From Leptolyngbya sp. SIOISBB (GTDB lineage: Bacteria; Cyanobacteriota; Cyanobacteriia; Phormidesmidales; Phormidesmidaceae), in contig JAAHII010000001.1 of assembly GCA_010671905.1 (NCBI GenBank), positions 3,038,001-3,102,000 on the forward strand: a stretch of 64,000 bases of DNA, written 5' to 3'. Positions 1-10,816 of this stretch are shown one piece after another. Every line of letters begins with the position of its first letter. The first letter of the stretch is position 1. The notes beneath the pieces were generated by a model. The model was not told where the DNA came from, did no database searches, and was given only the letters and a program-made list of their open reading frames with translations. A program made the position numbers and the translations under genes.

Positions 1-443
1 TCCAGCGTGGCGTCGGGGCCGAATACAATACCGTTGGGGTTCAGCAGAAACAGATCCGCTAGGCCAGCAACGCCAAGGGTGCCCAAAATATTCGATGGGT
101 CGCCGCCTGTAACCCGGCTTAGGATATTTTCAATGCCGAGAGGGTTGGCAAAGTAAACTCGCTGCCCCTCACCCACATTGAAATCTTGAAAGCTATGGAA
201 GAGGTTGCCACCCCGCTTTGCTCCCCCCTCAATCAAAGTGGTTTGCAGTCCATCAACCAAACCATCAGTCAAGAGTGAGCCCTCGCCCCCTAGGCTGTCG
301 TCTGGCAGAAGTTGTGCTACTGCCCCCTGCTCTATGAATAGAGATGCGATGGTAGCGATGAACAGCCCCTGTAATAGCTGCCGAGAAGCAGTGCTTGACC
401 TTCGTCTTTCCGCTGCGATCGCGGTTTGCTGATAAATGCTCAC
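1..443 (-). CDS. Two-partner-secretion exoprotein, FHA N-terminal domain (partial)
   Basis: The minus strand encodes the first ~147 residues of a filamentous-haemagglutinin-type exoprotein; the rest lies beyond the left edge. A GTG at 441-443 is the likely start. It is followed by a basic stretch, a hydrophobic segment and an A-Q-like signal cleavage region, then the family signature blocks GGNLFHSFQDFNVGEG, an ENILSRVTGG block and FLLNPNGIVFGPDATL. In two-partner secretion this domain is exported through a TpsB outer-membrane pore; no TpsB gene is visible here. The same blocks occur in the complete exoprotein at 6945-10689, so these are two paralogues. The function of the C-terminal region cannot be seen. 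Confidence 0.85.
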   Translation of the reverse strand, partial: MSIYQQTAIAAERRRSSTASRQLLQGLFIATIASLFIEQGAVAQLLPDDSLGGEGSLLTDGLVDGLQTTLIEGGAKRGGNLFHSFQDFNVGEGQRVYFANPLGIENILSRVTGGDPSNILGTLGVAGLADLFLLNPNGIVFGPDATL

Positions 444-817
444 GCTACGGATGCCTACAAAATCATCAAGTTGGCTTCATCATATGCTGATGTTTCTAGC
501 CTGATGCTAAGGGTTCAATAAGCTTTAATACCAAAAGCCTTCATTCCCTACTTTGATGGCTCTCATCCCTGCTGAAAAAAGCAACTAACCACACTGTGTA
601 GTTTTCTGAAAAAGAGTCTCAGAATCCCGAAGCCAAGACTACAGAAAGACAACAAATCTTTTTTAGTCGTAACCCCTACTGTGTCAATTAAGCACTGACA
701 AACAAGTAATCACTGCCGTTTTAAGAGTGCTTAAGAGCGCTCGTTATTGCTTGATGATTGCTCGAGATTTACGCATATCCCCCTGCTTTTTCTTCTTCAC
801 TTCTGGAGCTAAATACT
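444..817. other. Divergent intergenic region
   Basis: AT-rich spacer between the exoprotein (leftward) and the protease (rightward). It must hold both promoters, but I cannot assign boxes with confidence. Short frames here have no coding character. Confidence 0.5.
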
Positions 818-2253
818 ATGACCTTTCAACTTCCAGCTCGAATTTGTGTCTCTTATCGCCGTTTAGCAGTTTCCAGCTTGATTGCCCTACAAGCTGCAGT
901 TATTGGCACCACTGTGAGCGAGTTTGTAGCAACCCAACCTCAGCTCTCCAATACTCGGGTTGCATTTGCCCAAGGTAATCAAGTTCTTGCTGCCGAAGAA
1001 GCTACGGTCTATATCGAAACTGACCAAGGCAGCGGTAGTGGCGTAATTATTGACCCCAGTGGTTTTGGTAGTGACTAATGCTCATGTTTTTGGAAGGATC
1101 GCGTCAGCTCAGCATCATGCGCCAAGGCCACCGATACAACGCCAGTGTTGTTTCTATGGGAGACTCTCGCTGCTTAGACTTAGCCCTTATCCAGATAGAA
1201 GGGGTTCAAAATTTGCCTACAGTTTCCTTCGGGGACACCGACAGTATTTATAAGACGCAAGCTATCTATGCAATTGGGTTTCCGTTTGGGAACGGCATAT
1301 CCCCAGTTGAGGCAACCATTACTCGCGGAATCGTCAGCAATATTCACTCAGAAATTGGTCGTGTTCAGCTTGATGGCCCCATCAATCCTGGGAACTCTGG
1401 GGGACCTGTTGTCAATGACAACGGCGATCTGATTGGAATAGCGACATCAGGTAGAGGCAACGACGTCAATTTTGCAGTATCCGTCGATAAAGTAATCGCC
1501 TTTGTTGAAGCTTATCAAAACGGCATTTTCGTACCTGCTGAAATCATGGTGGGTAGCCAGCCCGATGATGGTTCTCTATCTGAAAACATAAGCTTTGACG
1601 GCAGAGGGATTCAGGGTCTGTTTCAAAACCAAGATAGTCGATTCTGCGGTGATGGGAGTCTGGCTGATCTCTATACCTTTGAAGCCAAAGCAGGCGAGAG
1701 CATCATGCTCGATATGATTAGTCAGGATCTGGGCAGTTTCCTATTTCTCTTTGCTCCGAATGGCAATCTCATTGCTAGATCTGGTAATCAGGATCGAAAT
1801 CAAGCCGCAGTTATTCTAGAGAAATTACCTCAGACAGGTACCTATACCGTGGTTGCCAATGCCGCTGCCCAGGGCCAAACTGGCCATTATCAACTACAAG
1901 GAACTCAACCGATACTTGTAGAAAACGGTGCTATCTACAGCAGCGATCGCCCCTGCTTTGAGGATGGTCAACGTTGCCTGAGCTATCAATTTCAAGGCTC
2001 AGCTCAGCAAGCCATTACGCTGCTGTTGCACCACGCTGATTTTGACCCCTACATTATGCTGATAGATCCAGCTGGAGAAGTTGTCAGTCAGGCTCCGACA
2101 GACCGACAAACAACAGCCAACTTTGTCCTCAATCAAGACGGCTGGTACACCGTTGTAATTGGCACAAGTCAGCCAGAAGAGAGCGGCAATTTTATCGTGT
2201 CCGTTCACGATACCGAAATTCTCAATCCTCAATCGGAGGTTTCTCAACGGTAG
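818..2253 (+). pseudogene. Secreted trypsin-like serine protease with PPC domains, double frameshift
   Basis: The start is the ATG at 818-820 behind GGAG. A basic N-terminus and hydrophobic segment form a probable signal peptide ending near VAFAQ. The protease domain has the His in TNAHV (codon 1083-1085), the Asp in LDLALIQ (1177-1179) and the Ser in NPGNSGGPV (1396-1398), the HtrA/trypsin order. Two pre-peptidase C-terminal (PPC)-like beta domains follow. The gene is broken by two extra T bases, in the runs at 1063-1066 and 1087-1091. Removing one T from each restores a continuous frame through DPSGLVVTNAHVLEGSRQ. The catalytic His lies in the 25 bases between them, so neither open frame alone could be active. 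Either this is a pseudogene or these are homopolymer read errors. Confidence 0.85.
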
Positions 2254-2292
2254 GCGACGGCATTACTTTGCCTGGCAGATACAACGCCTTGA

Positions 2293-3178
2293 GAGGGCGT
2301 TTGAAAAGTCTGAGTTTATGCCAAACGCTTGAGCATGAGGTGAATCATCGCCAAATAGATGAAAGTTTCAGCACTCTCAGGTAGCCCTTCATCGTCCTTG
2401 CTCAAACGTCGGCAGCATTGCAGCCAGCCCAAGGTCCGCTCAACTATCCAGCGCTGAGGCAGGACTCGAAAACCGCGCTGATGGTCAGTGCGCATCACGG
2501 CTTCGAGCAACCAGCCATAAGTATCAAAGACCGATTGGACAAAGGTCTTCCCCCGATAGGTCCCATCGGTGTAAATCAGCCATAACCGCTTGAGCCATAA
2601 ACGTTTCCGTTTGAGCCTGGCAAAGAGAGCTTGGGCACCAGCTGGGTCAGACACATGTGCCGCAGTCACGACTACCATGAGCACGAGTCCGAAGGTATCG
2701 ACAAGTAAATGACGCTTGCGACCCTTGATTTGCTTCCCGCCATCAAAGCCGACGGCATGGCGAGTTAAGGTGCCGATTTTGATCGATTGGGAGTCGATGA
2801 TCGCCACACTGGGACTGCTATGCCGATGCTGCTGCAATCGGACCCATTGCCTGAGATAGCGGTGAATCCGCTCCCAAGTGCCATCGAGTCGCCATCGGCG
2901 AAAGTAGCTTTAGACGCTTTGCCAGGCGGGAAAGTCTCCCGGCAACATGCGCCAGCTACAGCCTGAAACCAGGACATAGAAAATCGCATTGAGCACCGCT
3001 TGCAAATGGAGTCTGCGAGGTCTGCCGCCAAGTTTAGCCGCGGTAGGTAGGGCGCGATGAGATGCCATTGAGCGGCAGTGAGATTACTGGGATACGATTT
3101 GGGCGTCGCTTTCATGAGATTGTCAAGGGTTAGGTAACGACAACCTCATGAAAGCTTTCTTACTTTTCAAACACCCTC
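2293..3178 (-). mobile_element. IS5-family insertion sequence (IS1031-like), degenerate
   Basis: An 886-bp element with near-perfect terminal inverted repeats, GAGGGCGTTTGAAAAGT at 2293-2309 and the complement of GAGGGTGTTTGAAAAGT at 3162-3178. It is flanked by a TGA direct repeat (2290-2292 and 3179-3181), matching the TNA target duplications of the IS1031 group. It sits just downstream of the protease stop and interrupts nothing recognisable. Confidence 0.88.
2316..3115 (-). pseudogene. IS5-family transposase, frameshifted and with a nonsense codon
   Basis: The N-terminus ([20 protein letters not shown]) has the DUF4096-like opening of IS5 transposases. The C-terminal frame carries the DDE blocks AIIDSQSIK, LVDTFGLVLMV and WIVERTLGWLQ. 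The reading frame shifts near 3040 (after IAPYLP), and the second frame then contains an in-frame TAA at 2910-2912 where a Tyr codon is expected in QSVYSYFRRW. Programmed frameshifting is known in IS5 groups, but the additional nonsense codon argues that this copy is inactive. Confidence 0.85.
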
Positions 3179-3181
3179 TGA

Positions 3182-3536
3182 TTATACCCAAGGATTTTCG
3201 GTCAGTTTTCGCCCTTTTCTGACCATGAAAATGCTGCCATGACCAAAATCCATATCGTTAGTAGGGATGTGACTTTACATATCCCTGCTTTTTTGCCTGG
3301 AAATGAGTATCTGTGCAGCAAGGAAATAGCTCTTTGAATTTCAGAAAACTGAAATATACATGCACAATAATACAATTATATTGCTCTTAAAAGCAAGATA
3401 TGAAAACCACTTTATGAACGAAGTTTCAGATATTTTTACACTCATTTTTGCTGCTAATTCACAAGTTTTTTGTATTCAAAAATCCTAATTTTAGAACAAG
3501 CCAAAAGGCCATTGTCCCAAGATTAGGAAATGACAA
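3182..3536. other. AT-rich intergenic region upstream of the subtilase
   Basis: About 350 bases with no supported gene; presumably holds the promoter of the downstream subtilase gene. Confidence 0.5.
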
Positions 3537-5573
3537 ATGTCCACAGACCTACTTAAAGAATTAGTAGACTCCAGCGCCAGTTCAAACTATTTAGGAAATT
3601 TCACAAGTTTAAATCCAGCGGCAACATCCTATGGTTTAGACCTGGGTGAAATGGAAACAGGTTTAGGTAACAGCCCTCATGCCGAAATTGCTCCCGAGAG
3701 ACCTCTAAATTGCTCAGAATATAGCTCCTTAAAACACTCCACAGCGCTTTTGGAAGCTTCTGAGACCTCTCTACTACTTGACGGCGGCGAAATCAATGCG
3801 TTAACACAACCAGCCATTAATGCCGATGTCTTGACAGGAATTGAGGAAGGGGAACCTTTGCTGCTAAATCCTGATGGAGCAGCCGTTTCTTCTGATACCA
3901 TCCGAGGCAGTTTAGATTTTTCCGACTATTTCAATCCCACTCGACTTTACGCTTACAAAGATGACTACTTGCTTACAAGCCCCGTCAGCGGTTCTGTTCA
4001 AATCAACCTTGACTCCTGGCAATTTGATGCTTATCTCCAACTCGTAGATGCTACGACGGGTCGTTTATTAGCCTTTGATGACGACAGTAGCAGCGGGACG
4101 AATGCTCAACTTAGCTTTACTGCTCAAGCGGGAGAGCAGTATCTCATCCGTGCGACCAGTTACTGGTCATTTGAAGTCGGCGGTTATAGTTTGACGGCCC
4201 AGCTAGGCTCTGGTGGGCAGCCTACTCCACCTACTCCTCCAAGTGACTTCGATAGTGCTTACGGATATGGACTTGTCAATGCAGCCGCGGTGATCGCTGA
4301 GACGACCGGTCAATCACTGCCTGCGAGTAGCGACACCACCAGCAACCAATGGTGGAATAACGAAATGGTGAATGCTCCAGACGCTTGGGCACAGGGGTAC
4401 ACCGGACAAAACGTCACGGTTGCCGTCATTGACTCCGGGGTCGACATCTACCACGAAGATCTGCGAGGCAATATTTGGGTCAACACTGACGAAGTCTTAG
4501 GGGATGGCATCGATAACGATGGCAACGGCTATATCGATGACCGCTACGGTTGGAACTTTGGTATTGGCCAGAACAACAATAATGTTTTGCCCGGAACTAA
4601 CGACTTTGGTCAAGGACACGGAACTCATGTAGCCGGAACGATCGCCGCTGCTAACAACGGCATTGGCATGACCGGAGTCGCTTACAACGCTGACATCATG
4701 TCGATTCGGATGGGGGATGTTGCTGGGGGTAGCTTCGTGAATGGGGGAGACTTAGCACAGGCCATTCGTTATGCCGTTGATAATGGTGCTGACGTGATTA
4801 ATATGAGTCTGGGCTGGTCTGACCCTACCGGTAGCATTCGTGATGCCCTAGCCTATGCAGCTTCTCAAAATGTCATTGCTGTCACCGCAGCAGGTAATAG
4901 TAGCCTCTCTGCTCCGGGATCTCCAGCTTACTATGCGACTGATTACGGTATCTCAGTTGGTGCTGTAGATATCAACGGCAATATCACCAGCTTTTCTAAC
5001 CGCGCTGGGAATGATAGCCGCATGCATCACGTTATGGCTCCAGGTCAAGATATTTACTCAACGCTACCCGGCGATCGCTACGGTAATTCGAACGGAACGT
5101 CAATGGCAGCTCCCCATGTTGCCGGAGTGATTGCGCTGATGCTCAGTGCCAATCCAAACTTGACTCACGACCAAGTGCGGGAAATGCTAATCGGTGCAGC
5201 GGACCTTAATAGCGTTTCTACCAACCCCTCAGCGACTATCAATGCAGAGCTAGCTGAGCTTTCTAATGACTGGAAACAATCAATTAACAAGACATCTGAA
5301 TTAGGGGCAATAGCGTTGGCGTCTCACGAAAATGACGTTAACTTGGGAGCACTTGAAACAGTTGATTCCATTCTGACTCAGGAACCCATATTCCAAGTTC
5401 AGATACCTGAGTTGGCGATCGCAGATGCACCTGCACCCACAATGGAGCATCGTAGCAATAGCTATCTAAACAAACGCAGCCAGCTTCAAGGAGATGACTG
5501 GCTAACCCACGATTGGCTAGCCAATCAACAGTCACTGCTGGCAGATGATTTAATCGGTTCCTTGACAGCGTAA
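3537..5573 (+). CDS. Subtilisin-like (S8) serine protease with PPC domain
   Basis: A 678-residue protein. Residues ~120-225 form a pre-peptidase C-terminal-like beta domain (RGSLDFSDYFNPTRLY, FDAYLQLVD, GGYSLTAQ) placed unusually ahead of the catalytic domain. The S8 triad is Asp299 (VAVIDSGVD), His361 (GHGTHVAGT) and Ser522 (NGTSMAAPHVAG). The calcium-binding-like DGIDNDGNGYIDD stretch sits between Asp and His, as in many cyanobacterial calcium-dependent proteases. There is no classical signal peptide; the 120-residue Ser/Asn-rich N-terminus may be a propeptide. The ~110 residues after the domain are unassigned. It lies in a cluster with a trypsin-like protease, FHA exoproteins and a CHAT protein. 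Confidence 0.93.
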   Translation: MSTDLLKELVDSSASSNYLGNFTSLNPAATSYGLDLGEMETGLGNSPHAEIAPERPLNCSEYSSLKHSTALLEASETSLLLDGGEINALTQPAINADVLTGIEEGEPLLLNPDGAAVSSDTIRGSLDFSDYFNPTRLYAYKDDYLLTSPVSGSVQINLDSWQFDAYLQLVDATTGRLLAFDDDSSSGTNAQLSFTAQAGEQYLIRATSYWSFEVGGYSLTAQLGSGGQPTPPTPPSDFDSAYGYGLVNAAAVIAETTGQSLPASSDTTSNQWWNNEMVNAPDAWAQGYTGQNVTVAVIDSGVDIYHEDLRGNIWVNTDEVLGDGIDNDGNGYIDDRYGWNFGIGQNNNNVLPGTNDFGQGHGTHVAGTIAAANNGIGMTGVAYNADIMSIRMGDVAGGSFVNGGDLAQAIRYAVDNGADVINMSLGWSDPTGSIRDALAYAASQNVIAVTAAGNSSLSAPGSPAYYATDYGISVGAVDINGNITSFSNRAGNDSRMHHVMAPGQDIYSTLPGDRYGNSNGTSMAAPHVAGVIALMLSANPNLTHDQVREMLIGAADLNSVSTNPSATINAELAELSNDWKQSINKTSELGAIALASHENDVNLGALETVDSILTQEPIFQVQIPELAIADAPAPTMEHRSNSYLNKRSQLQGDDWLTHDWLANQQSLLADDLIGSLTA

Positions 5574-5585
5574 CGTCTGACTTAT

Positions 5586-5615
5586 ATGCCTACCTGTTTC
5601 AATTCGGGTAGGCAT
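5586..5615 (+). terminator. Hairpin after the subtilase gene
   Basis: A 9-bp stem, ATGCCTACC (5586-5594) with GGTAGGCAT (5607-5615), 12 bases after the subtilase stop. A short T-run follows some 10 bases later, so it is only a probable intrinsic terminator. Confidence 0.5.
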
Positions 5616-5787
5616 GTATCCGATTTTTGAGAAGCCACTGTTTGCGAACAACCATTTGGAGCGATCGCAGATGGGAACGTCATACCTATCGTTATCGCAA
5701 ACCGCACTTAGATTTGGATATGTACAGGGGTTACAGTTCTCACCCAGCAAGGCTTTTAATTCTGCCTTTTGCTTTCTTCCTTTCGCT

Positions 5788-6303
5788 ATGTCTACTCCGA
5801 TGCATCATTTCCAGTTTTTGTATTCAGCGCCATTGTTGGTCGCCCTAGCGCTAACAGGTTGTCAAATTTCAACGGTATCTAACATGTGTACAGCCTCAGA
5901 TAGCGGCACGCAGCAGTCTCTCATCCAAGGGGTTCGAGGGAAAGTCAGAAAGCTCACTGGCAACCAGATGCCGAGCAGTCCTGATCAGCCCAACTCAGGC
6001 AATATGGAACTTGTACAAACCACCGTCTGGATTTTTACAGCTCCTATTCCCGGTAATGGCTCTCCTCGATGGCCTGTTGCCGAAGCTGAGCAGCATTCTA
6101 ATTTAGTGCGTCAGGTGGAGAGCGATCGCAACGGCTGTTATAGGGTGGAACTACCGCCCGGAGAGTACACGATATTTGCTCAATATGATGATCATCTCTA
6201 CCTAAACTCGTTCCAAGGGGATGGGAGCTACAGCTTTATTGAGGTCGCGCCCAATCAACTGGTACAGCTAGACCTAACGAATACTGAAAACGCCTTTTTC
6301 TGA
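5788..6303 (+). CDS. Putative lipoprotein
   Basis: The ATG at 5788 gives a typical lipoprotein signal peptide: a hydrophobic stretch ending in the lipobox LALTGC. The mature part contains a beta-rich region (VQTTVWIFTAPIPGNG, then GCYRVELPPGEYTIFAQYDD) resembling carboxypeptidase-regulatory-like or transthyretin-like folds. An earlier in-frame start at 5614 would bury the lipobox and is unlikely. Probably anchored in a membrane facing the periplasm; substrate and role unknown. Confidence 0.7.
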   Translation: MSTPMHHFQFLYSAPLLVALALTGCQISTVSNMCTASDSGTQQSLIQGVRGKVRKLTGNQMPSSPDQPNSGNMELVQTTVWIFTAPIPGNGSPRWPVAEAEQHSNLVRQVESDRNGCYRVELPPGEYTIFAQYDDHLYLNSFQGDGSYSFIEVAPNQLVQLDLTNTENAFF

Positions 6304-6514
6304 ACTATTGTCAGCCGAAGCTCATGCAACAGGAAATCCGCTTCCTGAAAGGCGCCCCGTCTTCGGGCTTCATTCTTCTGTCTCCGCCGGTGCATAAACC
6401 TCCACAGAGATTAGCAAATTCAGGAAGCCTGATTGACTGAGATAGCTAGTGAATCTACTTAACCACACTCATATAGTCAAGGTGTTCGCGATTCAAACAG
6501 AAGGAAACAGCACC

Positions 6515-6850
6515 ATGACTTGTCTATTTCAACGCCATCTCAACTACCTCGCTTATGCCACCATTTTAACAGCTGGATTGACCTTAATTCAGTCCGCCGC
6601 CGCCGCTCAGACTGTCCCTAACAGCGCTGATTTACTCCTCGGAGGTGACCTGGTAATTGGTTATGGAGATGGCATGGGGGGAGCACTTTTATCTGAACCT
6701 GAAAGCCACACTTTGGGTGAAATTGCACAAGAGATTAACAATTCATTGGAGCGTGAATTCTCTGATCGATTGACCGTTTCTGCAGGCAATTTGGAATTCG
6801 AAGGCTACCCTCAACCTGAGCAAATGATTCTCGTTCGCCCAGATTTTTAG
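6515..6850 (+). CDS. Small secreted protein of unknown function
   Basis: The ATG at 6515 follows AAGGAAACAG. The first ~30 residues are a Sec-type signal peptide (hydrophobic core, then SAAAAQ). The mature ~80 residues contain a Gly-rich stretch and end in ILVRPDF. No family recognised. A good intrinsic terminator lies about 60 bases downstream, supporting a real monocistronic gene. Confidence 0.6.
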   Translation: MTCLFQRHLNYLAYATILTAGLTLIQSAAAAQTVPNSADLLLGGDLVIGYGDGMGGALLSEPESHTLGEIAQEINNSLEREFSDRLTVSAGNLEFEGYPQPEQMILVRPDF

Positions 6851-6911
6851 ACGGCTTGGGTTCACGCAAACCCATCACACTCAGTACAAAATTCCAATTT
6901 GTTAGACAGTT

Positions 6912-6944
6912 AGGCCGAAGCATTCTACGCTTTGGCCTTTTTCT
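6912..6944 (+). terminator. Rho-independent terminator
   Basis: The stem GGCCGAAGC / GCTTTGGCC (one G-T pair), loop ATTCTAC, is followed directly by TTTTTCTTT. It serves the 6515-6850 gene and lies just past the end of the convergent exoprotein gene. Confidence 0.8.
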
Positions 6945-9900
6945 TTACTCACAAGTATGGCTAAGCACCAATCGACCATCCGCTAACTCATATACGCCAG
7001 TCGGTTCACGCATCGGGTCGCCCTGCTGCCACCCTGACTCGACTGTTGCGGCATCAGTATCGCTGATTGATCGCACTACCCCTGTATGAAAAGTGGCGAT
7101 CGCCGTATTCTCTGGTCGCGTCGGTAGCCCCTCGCCACCAGTCACCACAAAAGAACCTTGGTCCTCGTTTACACGGGCAATGCAGCTACCAGCAAGCATT
7201 TGTTCTGGTGCAACAATAGCTTCTGGCAAGCTATTAAGGATATTTTCAATGAAGCTGATATCCGGGACTGTGACCACACCATTAACAGCTCCAGTGGCGT
7301 TGATATCGACGCGATTATTTCCATCTAGCGTGTCAGGATCCGCCGCCAAAGAAGCCAGCGTGAAGTGCCGTCCAAAAAAGCCAGGGGTATTCAGCGTAAT
7401 GTTGCCACCATGGCCTTCAGCAGCTGAGGCTATGATGTCACTGTCATCCAAGGCAATAATGAACCCTGCTGCTGTTAGGGGTGATATCGCCACCACTGCC
7501 AGCACCACTAAAGACGCGCGTCCTAATGTCACTATCCCCTCTTAAGAAAAGATTAGTGGTGGTTAAATCAATCTCCCCTCCAAAAGAATGGTCAGAAATA
7601 GTCTCAATTTCACCATTTTCAAGAGTGATGTCATCTTCCGCAGTGAGGGTAATGTTGCCAGCGGTACTGTTGCTCATCGATGCTGCATATAGTGAGGCCC
7701 CATTAGTAAGACTGATATCGCGAGCCCTTATTTGAATATCCCCACTGCCACCCGTTGCCGTGGATTCTACATCGCTGAAAATAGCACTCGGGAATTGCCC
7801 ATCTGTGGTGGTGCCATCCAGACTGACTGTATCTTGAGCAGTAATGGCAACGTTGCCTGCCCTGCCCTGCCCTGCAGTCCAAGTCTGGAACTGAGCCCCC
7901 CCCAACAGAGATAAGGCTCCAACATTGAGTTGTATATCGCCCCCTTGGCCCTCAGAACCTTCAAACGTCTTACTAAGAATTTCACTATCTACAAATGTTG
8001 CGGAGCTATTAGCCGTGATTCCCACATCCCCAGCATTTCCTAAGCTTGAGGTTGTGGTGTCGAAATTTGCTCCATCTGTAAGTAACAGGGAATCTGTCAA
8101 GACTGAGATGTTACCGCCCGCACCTTGCCCTGCCGTGTAGGTCAATATACTTGCTCCCCCCGATAGGACTGTTGCAGCTCGGGTCTCAATCACAACATCC
8201 CCAGCATTGCCTTCACTGGATGTTCTTGTAGAGAACCATGCCCCATCTCTCAGAATCAAGTTGTCAGAGGTAATGTAGATGCTGCCTCCGTCACCAGTAG
8301 AATTTTCTGTACCAGTGATGATGGCGCTGGTGTACTCGCCATCAGGGCTACTGCCTTCAAACAAAACCGTATCTGCTGCAATGATAGATACGCTGCCTGC
8401 ACGTCCTTGACCTGATGTATCTGACTCTAACTGGGCTGCATTGCGGGCATAAAAAGAGCCTGCAACAATCTGAATGTCACCCCCGTTGCCAACTGCATCG
8501 GGTTCAACATCGCTGAAGATATGCGCATCATCTAACTCAACTGCATCGGTTGCAAAAATAGAGATATTCCCTGCATCACCCGTGCCTTCGGTATAGCTAC
8601 TTAACCAAGAATCATTCCCAATCATGGCAAGTGAGGCAGCAGTAATTTGGATGTCTCCACCATTACCAAAGGTTGCCTTTCCAATCACATTGCTGCGAAT
8701 ATCCCCGTCATTTTGTAGAAGGACAAAATCTTGAACTTCGATGGTGATATCTCCGGCATCACCTCTACCTTCAGTACTCGCAGTAATTGCAGCCCCACCA
8801 ATCAAGAATAGGTAGCTTGATGTTACCTGAACTTGGCCTGCATTTCCAACCGCGCCGAATCCTACATTACTTCTAAGAACACCGTTATCACTAAACAGAA
8901 CTCCATTGCGAGCATTGATGATAATGTTGCCTGCATTTCCAATCCCTTCAGTATCTGCTCTCAGCTGAGCATCGTCAGAGACAATCAAAGAGCCCGTTGC
9001 AATCTCAATGTTGCCACCATGCCCTTGTGCTCCTTGCTCAACATTACTGAAGGCACCACTTTCTAAGTCAGAGAAATGACTAAAAGGACTTTGTCCATCG
9101 AAAATCACAGTGTCTTGCGCAGAGATGAAAATATTTCCGGCGTTGCCCTCTTCAAAGGTTCTGGAACGTAATCTTGCACCTTCTTTGACTAACAATGAAT
9201 TGGTGAAAATCCGAATATCACCGCCATCCCCTTGGCCAAATGCATCTGTGCTGATGTCGGCATCCGATAGCACGATGGACTCTGAAACGACGTCAATATT
9301 GCCGCTCTCTCCTTCTGCACTAAGATGACTATAAATAGCTCCACGGCTAAGATTGATTTCTGGCACAAAAACATGAATATCTCCGGCCTTGCCAGAGCCA
9401 TTCAATCTTGTCTCTATAAAGCCAATAGAAGATGTCAGTGAGTCGGCCACAATTTCAACATTGCCGCCATTACCAATGGCATCTGACTGTACGTCACTAC
9501 GAACCGTGCTAAAGCCTTCCAAAAAGATATGCCCTGCATGGATACGGACATTTCCCGCATTTCCCAAGCCATTGGTATCCGATTTTAGATAGGAGAAATC
9601 AACCAGTTCCAGTAAAGAAGTCTCAACGAGAATGTTGCCCCCTTGGCCAGTGGCATTTTCACCTACGCTATTTTCGATATTACTATCATCCATACGGACA
9701 CGTTCACTGGCCCGTAAAACGATATCCCCTGCCACTCTTGTTTCATGGCCGAGCCCCCTATAGATGCCTGCGAGCAAGGCGCTATCATCTGTCATCTCAA
9801 TATTGCGGGCTGTAATACCAATATCTCCGCCATCGCCTAAGCTGACATCAATTCGGGCTTCGTTCGTCAACGTCACATCAGACAGAACAGCCGTCTCAGG

Positions 9901-10689
9901 AAAAAGCAAACTGCCATTCGTGCCGATTTGCACGGTGCCGCTGCCACCCATCGCCCCAACTTCTATTCGACCACCCCAAGCGTGAAGCCCAGCCTCTTGG
10001 CCACCCCCATCAATAACAACGTTGCCCCCCAGGAAAGTGAGCGTTTCACTATTGGGCACTCGCAAACCCGGAAAGCTTTGTCTACTGGTTGAGCGACTAG
10101 CGATGTTGCCTGGTGTTAGATGGGTGAAGAAATAGGCCGATGGGTTAACGGTTAGCAGTAACGGAGCTTCTGGATTAACGGCGCTAAAGCTTCCCGCATC
10201 GCCAAACTCGACACCACTCGCGGTCGTTGCGGTAAACGAGCCCCCTAAATCTAATGCGGCGTTTTCACCAAAGACAATCCCATTGGGGTTAATCAGAAAA
10301 AAATTGGCATCCGTTAGGACAAAATTACCGCCTGTAAATAGTCGAGTTCCTAGGGTGCCTTGAATGTCGGAGATATTACTGCCTGTAACGCGGGCAAAGA
10401 TATTAGAAACGGTTTCTAAATCAGTAATAAAATAGGCCTCGCTATCATTGCCAATGCTAAATTCTTCAAAGCTATGAAATAGATTTTGCTCACGGATTGC
10501 GCCACCTGTGATGATGTCATTGTTGACATCAAAGGGCGTGACGATTGATGACTCAGCACCCAGCGTTACATCCGGAATAATTGTGTTCTGTGCTACGGCT
10601 GCGGCTGAACTCAGCAAGCTTACAAAGAAGCTCATATTGCCGATCAAGCAAATTTTCGAAATGTTTGATTGCAGTTTGTAATCAGCCAT
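6945..10689 (-). pseudogene. FHA-type two-partner-secretion exoprotein, frameshifted near the C-terminus
   Basis: The ATG at 10687-10689 opens a signal peptide (SLLSSAAAVAQ), then the FHA secretion domain (NLFHSFEEFSIG, FFLINPNGIVFGENAALDLG). About 900 residues of repeated beta-helix units follow, each with a G-N-A/G-G-(D/N/Q)-I turn roughly every 50-60 residues. The true C-terminus (NRVDINATGAVNGVVTVPD, GSFVVTGGEGLPTRP) is in another frame. An extra base in the G-run at 7478-7481 (CCCC on the coding strand) causes an early stop; removing it gives GGDITLTAAGFIIALDDSD and a ~1245-residue protein. Likely a surface adhesin. Either a sequencing indel or a young pseudogene. Confidence 0.85.
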
Positions 10690-10816
10690 TGCGCTATTTC
10701 TGGTGGGGGTTGGTAGTCTAAAAGGCGACTAGCTGAGCTGATAGTTTCAGCAAGGGTAAACCAGTCAGCGATCGCCAACCAAAAACTTGATAAATTCCTA
10801 TCACGGGCTTCTATCG